27,230 bases of DNA. It comes from Rhodoferax sp. Its GTDB lineage: Bacteria > Pseudomonadota > Gammaproteobacteria > Burkholderiales > Burkholderiaceae_C. Of this stretch, positions 15,677-23,209 are shown in pieces. The stretch spans positions 1 through 27,230 of the forward strand of contig JAURGS010000004.1 in assembly GCA_030833685.1 (NCBI GenBank). The letters run 5' to 3'. Position 1 is the stretch's first letter. Each line of letters opens with the position of its first letter. The notes beneath the pieces were generated by a model. The model did not search any database, was not told the origin of the DNA, and saw only the letters and a program-made list of their open reading frames with translations. Position numbers and translations under genes: made by a program.

Positions 15677-16780
15677 TTAGCGTGCTTTGCTTTTGTTGAC
15701 CTGCTTTTCAACCCAACTGCTGTAGCGCGACATGGAAAAACAAAAAGCGAAATAGATGAGGGCGATGAAGAGGTAACCTTCAATCATGAATGGGCGCCAG
15801 TCGGCGTCGGAATTGAGCGCCAGCGCCATTGCACCTGTCAGCTCATAAAGGCTCACGATGGTGACCAGTGAAGTGTCCTTGAACACGGAAATGAAGTTGT
15901 TCATGATGCCTGGCACCACCATGGCCAGCGCCTGCGGAAGCACGATCTTGCGCTGGGTTTGCCAGTAACTCAAGCCCAGGGTAGCGGCGGCCTCGATCTG
16001 GCCCTTGGGCACAGCCTGCAAGCCGCCACGAATCACCTCGGCGGTGTAGGCTGCCGAAAATAGGGTGATTCCGATCAGCACCCGAAGCAGCACGTCAATT
16101 TTCAGGCCAACTGGCATAAAGAGCGGGAACATGAAAGAGGCCATGAATAACACCGAGATCAGTGGAACGCCACGAATCAGTTCAACATAGACCGTACAAA
16201 TCGTTCGAATGGCTGGCAGGTCAGAGCGCCGTCCAAGTGCAACCACCAAGGCCAGGGGAAATGACAGCACCAGAGAAATCGATGCCAGCAATATCGTCAG
16301 TGGCAATCCACCCCAACGGTCTGTCTCGACCACACTCATACCCAGTAGCCCACCAGCCATCAGGTAGTAAAAGACAACAAGCACCACTGCCCACAGCCCT
16401 GGCAGCCAGGGCTTCCAGAAACTGCGAATGCAACTGGCGATCAAAAGGCCAACCAAAAGGCCGGTGGCCACCAAGGGCCGCCACTGTTCCTCGAAGGGGT
16501 AGCGACCAAAAATAATGAAACGGTATTTTTCAGTAACAACGCCCCAGCACGCCCCGGCAGTCTCGGCGCGGCAAGCTTCAAAGCGAGCTTCCCAGACGGC
16601 GCGAATCAGGCCCCAGTCGACCAGTGTGGGAATAAGCCACAGTAAAAAGGCGCCAATCACCAGCGTCGCCAAGCTGGTTGTTTTGTCACCAAACAAATTG
16701 GTCTTGATCCACGCGACTGGGCCTTCGGTGTCGACCGGAGCGGGGCGTGAAGGAACAGGCTTGAAAGTAGAGGCGTTCAT
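15677..16780 (-). CDS. aapM: General L-amino acid ABC transporter permease AapM
   Basis: One of two inner-membrane permeases of the importer. It has 367 residues from the ATG at 16780; a TTG 15 bases upstream is an alternative. One N-terminal transmembrane segment is followed by a linker, then the binding-protein-dependent permease domain. The cytoplasmic EAA loop that contacts the ATPase is visible (EAAATLGLSYWQTQRKIVLP). The long N-terminal part before the permease core distinguishes AapM/AapQ from the short HisM/GlnP-type permeases. It starts 15 bp beyond the aapQ stop. Confidence 0.92.
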   Translation of the reverse strand: MNASTFKPVPSRPAPVDTEGPVAWIKTNLFGDKTTSLATLVIGAFLLWLIPTLVDWGLIRAVWEARFEACRAETAGACWGVVTEKYRFIIFGRYPFEEQWRPLVATGLLVGLLIASCIRSFWKPWLPGLWAVVLVVFYYLMAGGLLGMSVVETDRWGGLPLTILLASISLVLSFPLALVVALGRRSDLPAIRTICTVYVELIRGVPLISVLFMASFMFPLFMPVGLKIDVLLRVLIGITLFSAAYTAEVIRGGLQAVPKGQIEAAATLGLSYWQTQRKIVLPQALAMVVPGIMNNFISVFKDTSLVTIVSLYELTGAMALALNSDADWRPFMIEGYLFIALIYFAFCFSMSRYSSWVEKQVNKSKAR

Positions 16781-16795
16781 GTCGTTGTACCCCAA

Positions 16796-17971
16796 TCAGC
16801 GCTCTTTGATCGCAGCACGCTTGTTGTACCAGCCCATGAAGGCTGACGTGCCCAGCGACGTTGTGAGGTAGACCAGCATCACGATCGCGATGCACTCCAC
16901 GGCACGCCCCGTTTGGTTTAAGGCCGTGTTGGAGATCGAAACAATATCGGGGTAGCCGATCGCCACTGCCAGCGATGAATTTTTCGTCAGGTTCAGGTAT
17001 TGGTTGGTCATGGGGGGGATGATCACCCGCAGCGCCTGCGGCAACATGATCAGACGCATCTCCATGGAGGGGCTTAGTCCCAGAGCAGAAGCAGCTTCAG
17101 CCTGCCCACGTGAAACTGATTGGATACCTGCACGCACAACCTCCGCAATGAATGCGGCGGTATACAGGGTCAAACCAAATAAAACGGCCAGGAATTCGGG
17201 CGTAAGTGCCCCACCATTTTCAATAGCAAAGTCGCCTCGAAAAGGTCGGTTCGATTCGCTCGGGGCACCACCTGCCAACCAGCCGAGAACGCCGCAGACC
17301 ACAACAATTGCCAAAGGCACCCAAAACATGCTGCGGGGCTGCCCTGTAGCTTCAAACAGCTTTTTGGCCCAGGCGCGATAAACCACCGCCAAGGCACATC
17401 CAACAACCATCCCAAGAAGCATCAGCAAATGCCCAAATTCCCAAATCGGAACCGGAAACTTGAACCCGCCTTTACTAAGGAATGCGGGCCCAATGGCCCA
17501 GGCTTCCATGGGCGCAGGAAGAATCTCAGTCAACAGCACGTACCACAAAAGCAACTGGAGCAAAACCGGAATGTTGCGGAACATCTCCACGTAAATTTGT
17601 GCCAGGCCTCGCAGCAGTGCGTTACGCGAAAAGCGACTGACACCGACGAGGGTGCCAATCACTGTGGCCAGAACAATGCCTACGATAGCCACCCGCAGGG
17701 TGTTGACCACACCCACCAAAAACGCCTGGTAATAGGGGAAAGAAGAGTCAAAGTGATAAAGGCTTTCACCAATGTCAAAACCGGCGGCATTGGTCAGAAA
17801 GTCGAAGCCACTCTGAATGCCGCGCACACGCATGTTGGTGAGCGTGTTGTGCACCAGAAACCATCCGATGCCAACCACGACAGCCGCGGCAAGCAACTGG
17901 TAGACCAGTCCACGAAAGGCCTGGCTGCGCCAAGACCATTTACTAATTTTTGGCGGGTTGTTTGCAGACAC
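16796..17971 (-). CDS. aapQ: General L-amino acid ABC transporter permease AapQ
   Basis: Second membrane permease of the amino-acid importer. It has 391 residues. An N-terminal transmembrane helix (about 21-41) precedes a periplasmic stretch ending near FPYYQAFLVGVVNTLRVA. A permease core with additional hydrophobic segments follows, and the EAA loop reads EAASALGLSPSMEMRLIMLP. The start is GTG at 17971, preceded by AAGGGA about 10 nt upstream; the next Met is at about residue 48, inside conserved sequence. It is separated from aapJ by 105 bp holding a terminator-like hairpin, so its transcription probably depends on read-through. Confidence 0.92.
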   Translation of the reverse strand: MSANNPPKISKWSWRSQAFRGLVYQLLAAAVVVGIGWFLVHNTLTNMRVRGIQSGFDFLTNAAGFDIGESLYHFDSSFPYYQAFLVGVVNTLRVAIVGIVLATVIGTLVGVSRFSRNALLRGLAQIYVEMFRNIPVLLQLLLWYVLLTEILPAPMEAWAIGPAFLSKGGFKFPVPIWEFGHLLMLLGMVVGCALAVVYRAWAKKLFEATGQPRSMFWVPLAIVVVCGVLGWLAGGAPSESNRPFRGDFAIENGGALTPEFLAVLFGLTLYTAAFIAEVVRAGIQSVSRGQAEAASALGLSPSMEMRLIMLPQALRVIIPPMTNQYLNLTKNSSLAVAIGYPDIVSISNTALNQTGRAVECIAIVMLVYLTTSLGTSAFMGWYNKRAAIKER

Positions 17972-18016
17972 GGCGCTGTTTCCCTTGGCTACGAGGGTCC
18001 TGAAAGTCCAGGCCCT

Positions 18017-18062
18017 GTTAAAAAAAAGCCGCTGGAGTGGCAGCGCACACTCCGGCGGCTTT
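18017..18062 (-). terminator. Intrinsic terminator/attenuator between aapJ and aapQ
   Basis: On the minus strand, 14 bp after the aapJ stop, a 15-bp stem (arms 18062-18048 and 18039-18025, one G-U pair) closes an 8-nt loop. A run of eight T residues (18027-18020) follows. This is a textbook Rho-independent terminator. Because the permease and ATPase genes lie downstream on the same strand, it should set binding-protein mRNA in excess over aapQMP. Confidence 0.85.
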
Positions 18063-18076
18063 GCTGGGTACGCAGA

Positions 18077-19111
18077 TTAACGTACCGGGTAGGCGTATTG
18101 CAAGCCGCCTTTATTCCACAGGTTGTTCAAACCGCGGGGCAGGCCCAAGGCCGATTTAGGACCGACGTTGCGCTCAAAAATCTCGCCGTAGTTACCCCCT
18201 GTTTTGATGGCCCGGACCATCCAGTTTTTCTCCAGGCCGAGCAATTTGCCAGTGTCATCGCCATTGCCCAATAAACGCTTGACAACCGGGTCTTCAGAGG
18301 ATGCGGCCATTTGGTCAACGTTGGCCTGGGTCACGCCGTATTCCTCGGCTTCCAGCAGACCATAAATCACCCACTTGACAATGGCGAACCACTCGTCATC
18401 ACCACGACGCACCATCGGGCCCAGTGGCTCTTTGGAGATCAGTTGCGGCAGGATCACGTGTTCGGCTGGGTTTTTGGCCTCTTTGTTACGCACCGAAGCC
18501 AAGCCGGACGCGTCGGTGGTGTACGCCAAGCAACGGCCGGTGAAATACGCGGCAGTTGCAGCTTCCACTTTTTCAAACACAACAGGCTTGATATTCAGGC
18601 CGTTCGCTTTAGAAAAGTCAGTCAGGTTTTTCTCGGTGGTGGTGCCGGACTGGACGCACACGGTCTGGTTTTTGAGCTGCTTGGCATCCTTGATCTTGGT
18701 CTTAACGGGCACCATGAAGCCTTGGCCGTCGTAATAGGTCACGACCGTGTCATGCAAACCCAGCGAGGCGTCGCGGGTCAGGGTAAACGTGGTGTTGCGC
18801 GACAAAACATCGATTTCGCCGGACTGCAGAGCCGTGAAACGTTGCTGCGCTGTGAGTGGAACGTACTTGATTTTCTCAGCGTCGCCCAAAGTGGCTGCAG
18901 CGATAGCGCGGCAAGTGTCCACGTCCATACCTGACCATTTGCCTGCGGAGTCGGCAGCACTGAAGCCAGCAAGGCCAGTGTTGACGCCGCAGATTACCTG
19001 GCCGCGCGCCTTGATGGCATCCAAGGTTTTGCCCGCAAACGCCGGGGCAACAGCCATCGAACCGAGGGCGGCAACCGTCACGGCCAAAGCTTTAATTTTG
19101 TTGACTTTCAT
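18077..19111 (-). CDS. aapJ: Amino-acid ABC transporter periplasmic binding protein AapJ
   Basis: Periplasmic receptor that captures L-amino acids for AapQMP. It has 344 residues. A Sec signal peptide is evident: basic MKVNKIK, hydrophobic core, and predicted cleavage after AFA at residue 26. The family-3 solute-binding domain shows SAADSAGKWSGMDVDTCRAI, LTAQQRFTALQSGEIDVL and TYYDGQGFMVP. It has only four cysteines (41, 67, 152, 194), which could pair as disulfides in the periplasm. The ATG has GGAGA about 8 nt upstream. General specificity is inferred from AapJ-like length and context rather than from ligand residues. Confidence 0.93.
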   Translation of the reverse strand: MKVNKIKALAVTVAALGSMAVAPAFAGKTLDAIKARGQVICGVNTGLAGFSAADSAGKWSGMDVDTCRAIAAATLGDAEKIKYVPLTAQQRFTALQSGEIDVLSRNTTFTLTRDASLGLHDTVVTYYDGQGFMVPVKTKIKDAKQLKNQTVCVQSGTTTEKNLTDFSKANGLNIKPVVFEKVEAATAAYFTGRCLAYTTDASGLASVRNKEAKNPAEHVILPQLISKEPLGPMVRRGDDEWFAIVKWVIYGLLEAEEYGVTQANVDQMAASSEDPVVKRLLGNGDDTGKLLGLEKNWMVRAIKTGGNYGEIFERNVGPKSALGLPRGLNNLWNKGGLQYAYPVR

Positions 19112-19422
19112 CGAAAGGTCTCCATGGTTAAAAATCGGGATAAGCCGTCGCAGTATCAGACAGACGGCGCCAAAGTCGCTCCCAAGTGAGCCGAAACTTT
19201 AGCATTTGTCTTGGCTTTTGGGGCTAAGGGTTTTTACTTGGTTTTACCCTTTTTTATGCGACTTTTGCATGACGCAATACTTTTTGGGCTGTGCTTTTCG
19301 CGGGTTGCGATCGGGCGATGCGTGCATACTGCTTGCGAGGCAAAAGTTCAGCAAGGGGTAATGCCAAGGCACTGCCCGTGTTGAAGCGTGCCCACGCTTG
19401 TGGTTTCCTTTGGAGCAATGGA
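19112..19422. promoter_or_regulatory. 311-bp divergent intergenic region, aapJ / ion channel
   Basis: It must contain the aapJ promoter (minus) and possibly that of the channel gene (plus). It is more A+T-rich than its surroundings, with T-runs at 19230-19260. An inverted repeat AAGGGT (19226-19231) / ACCCTT (19246-19251) with a 14-nt loop is followed by T residues on the plus strand. I could not place a convincing sigma70 or sigma54 promoter on either strand by eye, and I see no small ORF or RNA gene. Confidence 0.4.
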
Positions 19423-20289
19423 ATGTTGAATGAGTCGAAACCAGACCTGATGGGAAATCGTGCCCCATGGCGCCAGCGCCTGTACACCATCATTTTTGAG
19501 GCCGACACCAAAGCGGGGCGTTACTTCGACCTGATCCTGATCGCGGCAATTTTGATCAGCGTTGCGGTCGTGGTGGCCGACAGCGTGCAGGCCATCTCCC
19601 AGGCCCATCATGCCAAGCTGTACGTCATCGAGTGGTGTCTGACGGTGCTGTTCACGCTGGAATACGTCGCTCGCCTGGTTTGTGCGCCGCAGCCTTTGCG
19701 CTATGCCACGAGTTTTTATGGCGTGATTGACTTGCTCGCTATCGTGCCCACCTACTTGACCTTTTTGGCACCGGAGCTTGGCGCGCTGGTGGATATTCGC
19801 GTGTTGCGCCTGTTGCGAATATTTCGCATCTTGAAGCTTGTGCGCTATGTCAAGGAGTACCAGGCGATCGGGCAAGCGCTGCGCGCGAGTTCGCGCAAGA
19901 TCATGGTTTTTTTGGCAACGGTGATGCTGATTGTTTTGGTTGTGGGCACCTTGATGTATGTGGTGGAGGGGCCCCAGCATGGATACACCAGCATCCCAGT
20001 GGCTGTCTACTGGGCGATAACGACCATGACGACTGTGGGCTACGGCGATATCTCCCCGCAGACCGATTTTGGTCGCTTGATTGCTTCGGTCATGATGCTA
20101 CTGGGTTGGGGTACTCTGGCGGTTCCAACCGGTATCGTGACAACTGAGATGGTTCTCCACAAGCGGCGAGTGACCACGCGCACATGCCCGGGATGTATGA
20201 CAGAAGGGCATCTCCCAGAGGCTGATTTTTGCTTTCACTGCGCGACCCGACTTCTGCCCTACGAAAGCGATTCAGCCAAGCACCCCTGA
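19423..20289 (+). CDS. Voltage-gated-type potassium channel with C-terminal zinc ribbon
   Basis: Six-transmembrane inner-membrane cation channel of 288 residues from the ATG at 19423, which has GGAG 7 nt upstream. Segments: S1 about 34-53, S2 65-86, S3 99-116, S4 124-145 with regularly spaced Arg/Lys (VLRLLRIFRILKLVRYVK), S5 158-181, pore helix and selectivity filter TTVGYGD (203-209), S6 217-242. The filter predicts K+ selectivity. After S6 comes a short basic stretch and a C-x2-C...C-x2-C cluster (C255, C258, C270, C273), consistent with a zinc ribbon. No RCK/TrkA-N or cyclic-nucleotide domain is present. It is divergent from aapJ; the next gene starts 63 bp on. Confidence 0.92.
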   Translation: MLNESKPDLMGNRAPWRQRLYTIIFEADTKAGRYFDLILIAAILISVAVVVADSVQAISQAHHAKLYVIEWCLTVLFTLEYVARLVCAPQPLRYATSFYGVIDLLAIVPTYLTFLAPELGALVDIRVLRLLRIFRILKLVRYVKEYQAIGQALRASSRKIMVFLATVMLIVLVVGTLMYVVEGPQHGYTSIPVAVYWAITTMTTVGYGDISPQTDFGRLIASVMMLLGWGTLAVPTGIVTTEMVLHKRRVTTRTCPGCMTEGHLPEADFCFHCATRLLPYESDSAKHP

Positions 20290-20352
20290 TCCTGCCGTTA
20301 AGATGCCGCCCTGTTTGATACGACCGGTGTAAGACGCCAACAGGAGCTCGAT

Positions 20353-21390
20353 ATGTTTGAAGCAGTGATCGCGGGCAGCTTGCCCAAACCGTCTTGGTTG
20401 TCAGAGACAGAAAAACTCTGGCCTCAGTGGAAGTTGCAGGGTCAGGATTTGTCACAAGCCAAGATGGATGCGACGCTCATGTGGGTCAAGCTCCAGGAAG
20501 ATGCCGGACTCGATATCGTCGGAGACGGCGAGCAGGCCCGCCAGCATTTTGTGCACGGATTTTTGGAGCAGGTTGGGGGCATTGACTTCGAGCACAAGGT
20601 GACCATGGGTATACGTGATGGTCGCTACGATGCGCAGGTGCCGCAGGTGATTGCGCCGCTCAAGCTCAAGGGTCGTGTGCACGCGATGGAGGCGCAGTTG
20701 GCGCGAGCGCACACGACAAAGAAGCTGAAATTTACCCTGCCGGGCCCGATGACGATTGTGGATACGGTGGCTGACCGCTTTTACGGCAGCAAGGTATCGA
20801 TGGCCATGGCCTTTGCGGATTTGCTTAACCAAGAGGCTTTGGCCTTACAGGCAGATGGCGTCGACATCATCCAGTTTGACGAGCCGGCGTTCAATGTGTA
20901 CATGAAGGACGCGGCCGACTGGGGCGTTCAAGCGCTTGAGCGCGCAGCGCGTGGCCTGACCTGCACCACTGCCGTTCATATTTGCTACGGTTATGGCATC
21001 AAGGCTAATAACGATTGGAAGGAAAAACTTGGTCAGGAATGGCGCCAGTACGAGGAAGTGTTTCCCGCGCTGGCAAAAAGTAGCATTCGCCAAGTCAGCC
21101 TCGAATGCTTTCACTCGCACGTTCCGCCTCACCTGATGGCCTTGCTTGAGGGCAAAGACGTGATGGTTGGTGTGATCGATGTGGCCAGCGACGTCGTTGA
21201 AACACCCGAACAGGTGGCAGACACCATCGGTCTAGCGATGAAATACGTACCAGCAAATCGGATTTTTCCGTGCACCAACTGTGGCATGGCCCCCATGTCG
21301 CGAGAGGTCGCCCTGGCCAAACTCAAGGCCCTCGGAGACGGTGCCCGCTTGGCCCGTGAGCGCTGGCAGACTAAAACGGGCGCGCCGTGA
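20353..21390 (+). CDS. Core MetE-type methionine synthase, MesD-like
   Basis: A cobalamin-independent methionine-synthase fold of 345 residues, corresponding to the catalytic C-terminal half of MetE only. Zinc-site candidates are H209 and C211 in VHICYGYG, E251 in SLECFHSH, and C310 in CTNCGMAP. DIIQFDEPAFNVY is the conserved barrel strand. The opening AGSLPKPSWL and the segment GDGEQARQHFVHGF recall the folate-independent MesD group of aerobic bacteria, which works with the flavoprotein MesX (DUF1852). No DUF1852 gene is in this window. The ATG at 20353 has AGGAG nearby. The stop overlaps the next gene's GTG. The methyl donor cannot be read from sequence. Confidence 0.85.
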   Translation: MFEAVIAGSLPKPSWLSETEKLWPQWKLQGQDLSQAKMDATLMWVKLQEDAGLDIVGDGEQARQHFVHGFLEQVGGIDFEHKVTMGIRDGRYDAQVPQVIAPLKLKGRVHAMEAQLARAHTTKKLKFTLPGPMTIVDTVADRFYGSKVSMAMAFADLLNQEALALQADGVDIIQFDEPAFNVYMKDAADWGVQALERAARGLTCTTAVHICYGYGIKANNDWKEKLGQEWRQYEEVFPALAKSSIRQVSLECFHSHVPPHLMALLEGKDVMVGVIDVASDVVETPEQVADTIGLAMKYVPANRIFPCTNCGMAPMSREVALAKLKALGDGARLARERWQTKTGAP

Positions 21391-22577
21391 CTCTCGAGCT
21401 CGTGGACCCCGCTCAGCTTGGCCTGAGCGCAACTCGACTGCAGATGCTCATGAGCGCACTGCAACGGGAAGTAGACCGAAAACGCCTGCCAGGCGCTGTG
21501 GCCCTGGTCGCTCGCCACGGCAAGATAGCGCTTAAAAGCAGTGTTGGGTTTCTCAACGCTGCGACCGGCGAGCCCATGCACGAGGATGCCCGGTTTCGCA
21601 TTTATTCCATGACCAAGCCGGTGGTGTCAGTGGCGACCATGATGCTGGTGGAGCAGGGGCTATTGGTTCTGGCCGATCCTTTGAGCAAATTTCTTCCTGA
21701 ATTTGCCAAGCAGCAGGTCTATTCACAACGTGAAGGTGAGCCAGAGCTGATTGCGCCGCTGAAAGCGATCACGATTCATGATTTGCTGCGCCATACGGCA
21801 GGAATGACCTACGAGTTCCTGGGCGCCAGCGCTGTACATCGGCAATATGGGCAGTTGCGGTTTGGTGCAAGGGACAAAACGCTCTCCGAACTCACAGCAC
21901 AGTTGGCCCAAGTGCCTCTGCTGTTTCAGCCAGGGACCGTTTTTGAGTACAGCCGCGCTACAGATGTGTTGGGCAGGGTGATTGAGGTGGTGTCTGGTCA
22001 AAGTCTGCCAGCCTTTTTGGACGAACATATTTTCGAGCCGCTGGGCATGCGTGATACCGGTTTTTCTGTAGCACCAGCTTTTCATGGGCATATCGCGGAG
22101 CCCTTTGCCCGTGACCCTGACGGCGGCATGCAAATGAAGGTCAATGATGTACGCACGGAGGTGGCGTTGGCTTCAGGCAGCGGGGGCTTGGTTTCGACGG
22201 CCGCCGATTACGCTCGCTTTTTGCAGTGCATGCTTGGGCGTGGCCAGTTTGACGATGTGCAATTGCTCGGGCCTCGAACTGTTGATTTCATGACGACGGA
22301 TCATCTAGGCGACATTCCCGTGGCGGCGACAGGGTCCAGAAACATGCTCCCCCCGGGCCACGGTTTTGGTCTAGGGTTTGCTGTGCGCAAAAGTCTGGGT
22401 GCCACAGCCGAGCCTGGTTCGGCTGGCAGCTACTACTGGGGAGGTCTTGCCGGCACCGCATTTTTTGTCGATCCTGCGCTTGATATGTTTGCCTGCCTGA
22501 TGATTCAAGCGCCTAATCAACGTGATCACTACCGCGCCTTGTTTCGTCATCTGGTCTATGCCGCGGTCAACGATTAA
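21387..22577 (+). CDS. Class-C beta-lactamase-like serine hydrolase
   Basis: A 396-residue member of the beta-lactamase / penicillin-binding transpeptidase superfamily, group of AmpC-related esterases. The nucleophile motif S-x-x-K is SMTK at 74-77 in RIYSMTKPVV. The second motif tyrosine is probably Y188 in VFEYSRATDVLG, and HGFGLGFAV near the C-terminus marks the third-strand region. No signal peptide is visible at the GTG start, so a cytosolic esterase or amidase is likelier than a secreted beta-lactamase. The GTG at 21387 overlaps the MesD-like stop (GTGA), implying coupled translation. Substrate unknown. Confidence 0.88.
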   Translation: MTLELVDPAQLGLSATRLQMLMSALQREVDRKRLPGAVALVARHGKIALKSSVGFLNAATGEPMHEDARFRIYSMTKPVVSVATMMLVEQGLLVLADPLSKFLPEFAKQQVYSQREGEPELIAPLKAITIHDLLRHTAGMTYEFLGASAVHRQYGQLRFGARDKTLSELTAQLAQVPLLFQPGTVFEYSRATDVLGRVIEVVSGQSLPAFLDEHIFEPLGMRDTGFSVAPAFHGHIAEPFARDPDGGMQMKVNDVRTEVALASGSGGLVSTAADYARFLQCMLGRGQFDDVQLLGPRTVDFMTTDHLGDIPVAATGSRNMLPPGHGFGLGFAVRKSLGATAEPGSAGSYYWGGLAGTAFFVDPALDMFACLMIQAPNQRDHYRALFRHLVYAAVND

Positions 22578-22605
22578 AAATGCCTTGTGCGCTTTTGAGT
22601 ATGGC

Positions 22606-22646
22606 TTGACGCATATCAAATCTGATTGGGAATGCTGAGTCAGAAT
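22606..22646 (+). promoter_or_regulatory. FNR/ANR-like box and -10 upstream of the universal stress gene
   Basis: TTGAC-GCAT-ATCAA (22606-22619) matches the FNR/ANR consensus TTGAT-N4-ATCAA at nine of ten positions. A -10-like CAGAAT at 22641-22646 puts the transcription start near 22653, making the box centre about -41, the class II activator position. The leader to the ATG would be about 43 nt. This predicts induction at low oxygen; it is inference from spacing and motif. Confidence 0.6.
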
Positions 22647-22696
22647 GGGTAACACCGCGGAACCCAAGATCGCGCTTGTCGTAAAAGGAGATGACC

Positions 22697-23134
22697 ATGT
22701 TCAAACACATTCTGGTGCCGGTTGACGGTTCAAGAACTTCGCAGGCGGCTGTGGCCAAGGCACTGGGCCTTGCTAAAGCATTTGGTAGCAAGGTGAGTGC
22801 CATTTATGTGATCGATCCCTACCCCTTTAGCGGTGTGGGGTCAGACTTTGCCTACGGCCAGACCGAGTACTTAACGGCGGCCAATGCGGAGGCGAATGCG
22901 GCCATCAAGTACGCCAAAGAAAGTCTGATCGATGGCGGTGTGCCAGTGGAGACCCATGTGGTGGAGGGGCACAACACCTGGCGTGGGATCGTGAGCACCG
23001 CGGAGTCCTTGCAGGCAGACCTTATTGTGATGGGCTCGCATGGGCGTAGTGGCATCGAAAAGCTGGTTCTGGGCAGTGTGGCGCAGGCCGTCCTGACCCA
23101 TACCAAATTGCCAGTTCTCATTGCCCGAACCTAG
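22697..23134 (+). CDS. Universal stress protein, UspA family
   Basis: A 145-residue single-domain cytosolic stress protein. The N-terminus MFKHILVPVDGS is diagnostic. The ATP-binding motif G-x2-G-x9-G-S is intact (G113, G116, G126, S127) in VMGSHGRSGIEKLVLGSVAQ, so an ATP-binding form is expected. ATG at 22697 was chosen over ATG 22691 because AAAGGAG (22684-22690) abuts the latter but lies 6 nt from the former. The gene stands alone between plus-strand mesD-hydrolase genes and the convergent thiolase. An FNR-like site upstream suggests induction under oxygen limitation. Confidence 0.93.
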   Translation: MFKHILVPVDGSRTSQAAVAKALGLAKAFGSKVSAIYVIDPYPFSGVGSDFAYGQTEYLTAANAEANAAIKYAKESLIDGGVPVETHVVEGHNTWRGIVSTAESLQADLIVMGSHGRSGIEKLVLGSVAQAVLTHTKLPVLIART

Positions 23135-23181
23135 GCTTTGATAGGTCAGAACCATGATTCTGGTGCTGTCGGGGCATTGGC

Positions 23182-23208
23182 CTTCCCAGTTATCGAACTT
23201 CCCAGTTA
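23182..23208. repeat. Short direct repeat beside the thiolase stop
   Basis: The 11-mer CTTCCCAGTTA occurs twice, at 23182-23192 and 23198-23208, period 16, just outside the thiolase stop codon. It probably reflects local slippage or duplication; no function is implied. Confidence 0.5.
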
Positions 23209-23209
23209 A

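Noticed and set aside
17429..18274. 281-codon plus-strand open frame opposite aapQ and aapJ
   Set aside because: It runs antisense through a permease, a perfect intrinsic terminator and a binding protein; the protein is His/Gln-rich shadow sequence without motifs.
21387..22577. Antibiotic-resistance beta-lactamase
   Set aside because: S-x-x-K is present, but there is no visible signal peptide and the context is metabolic; esterase-type relatives share these motifs.
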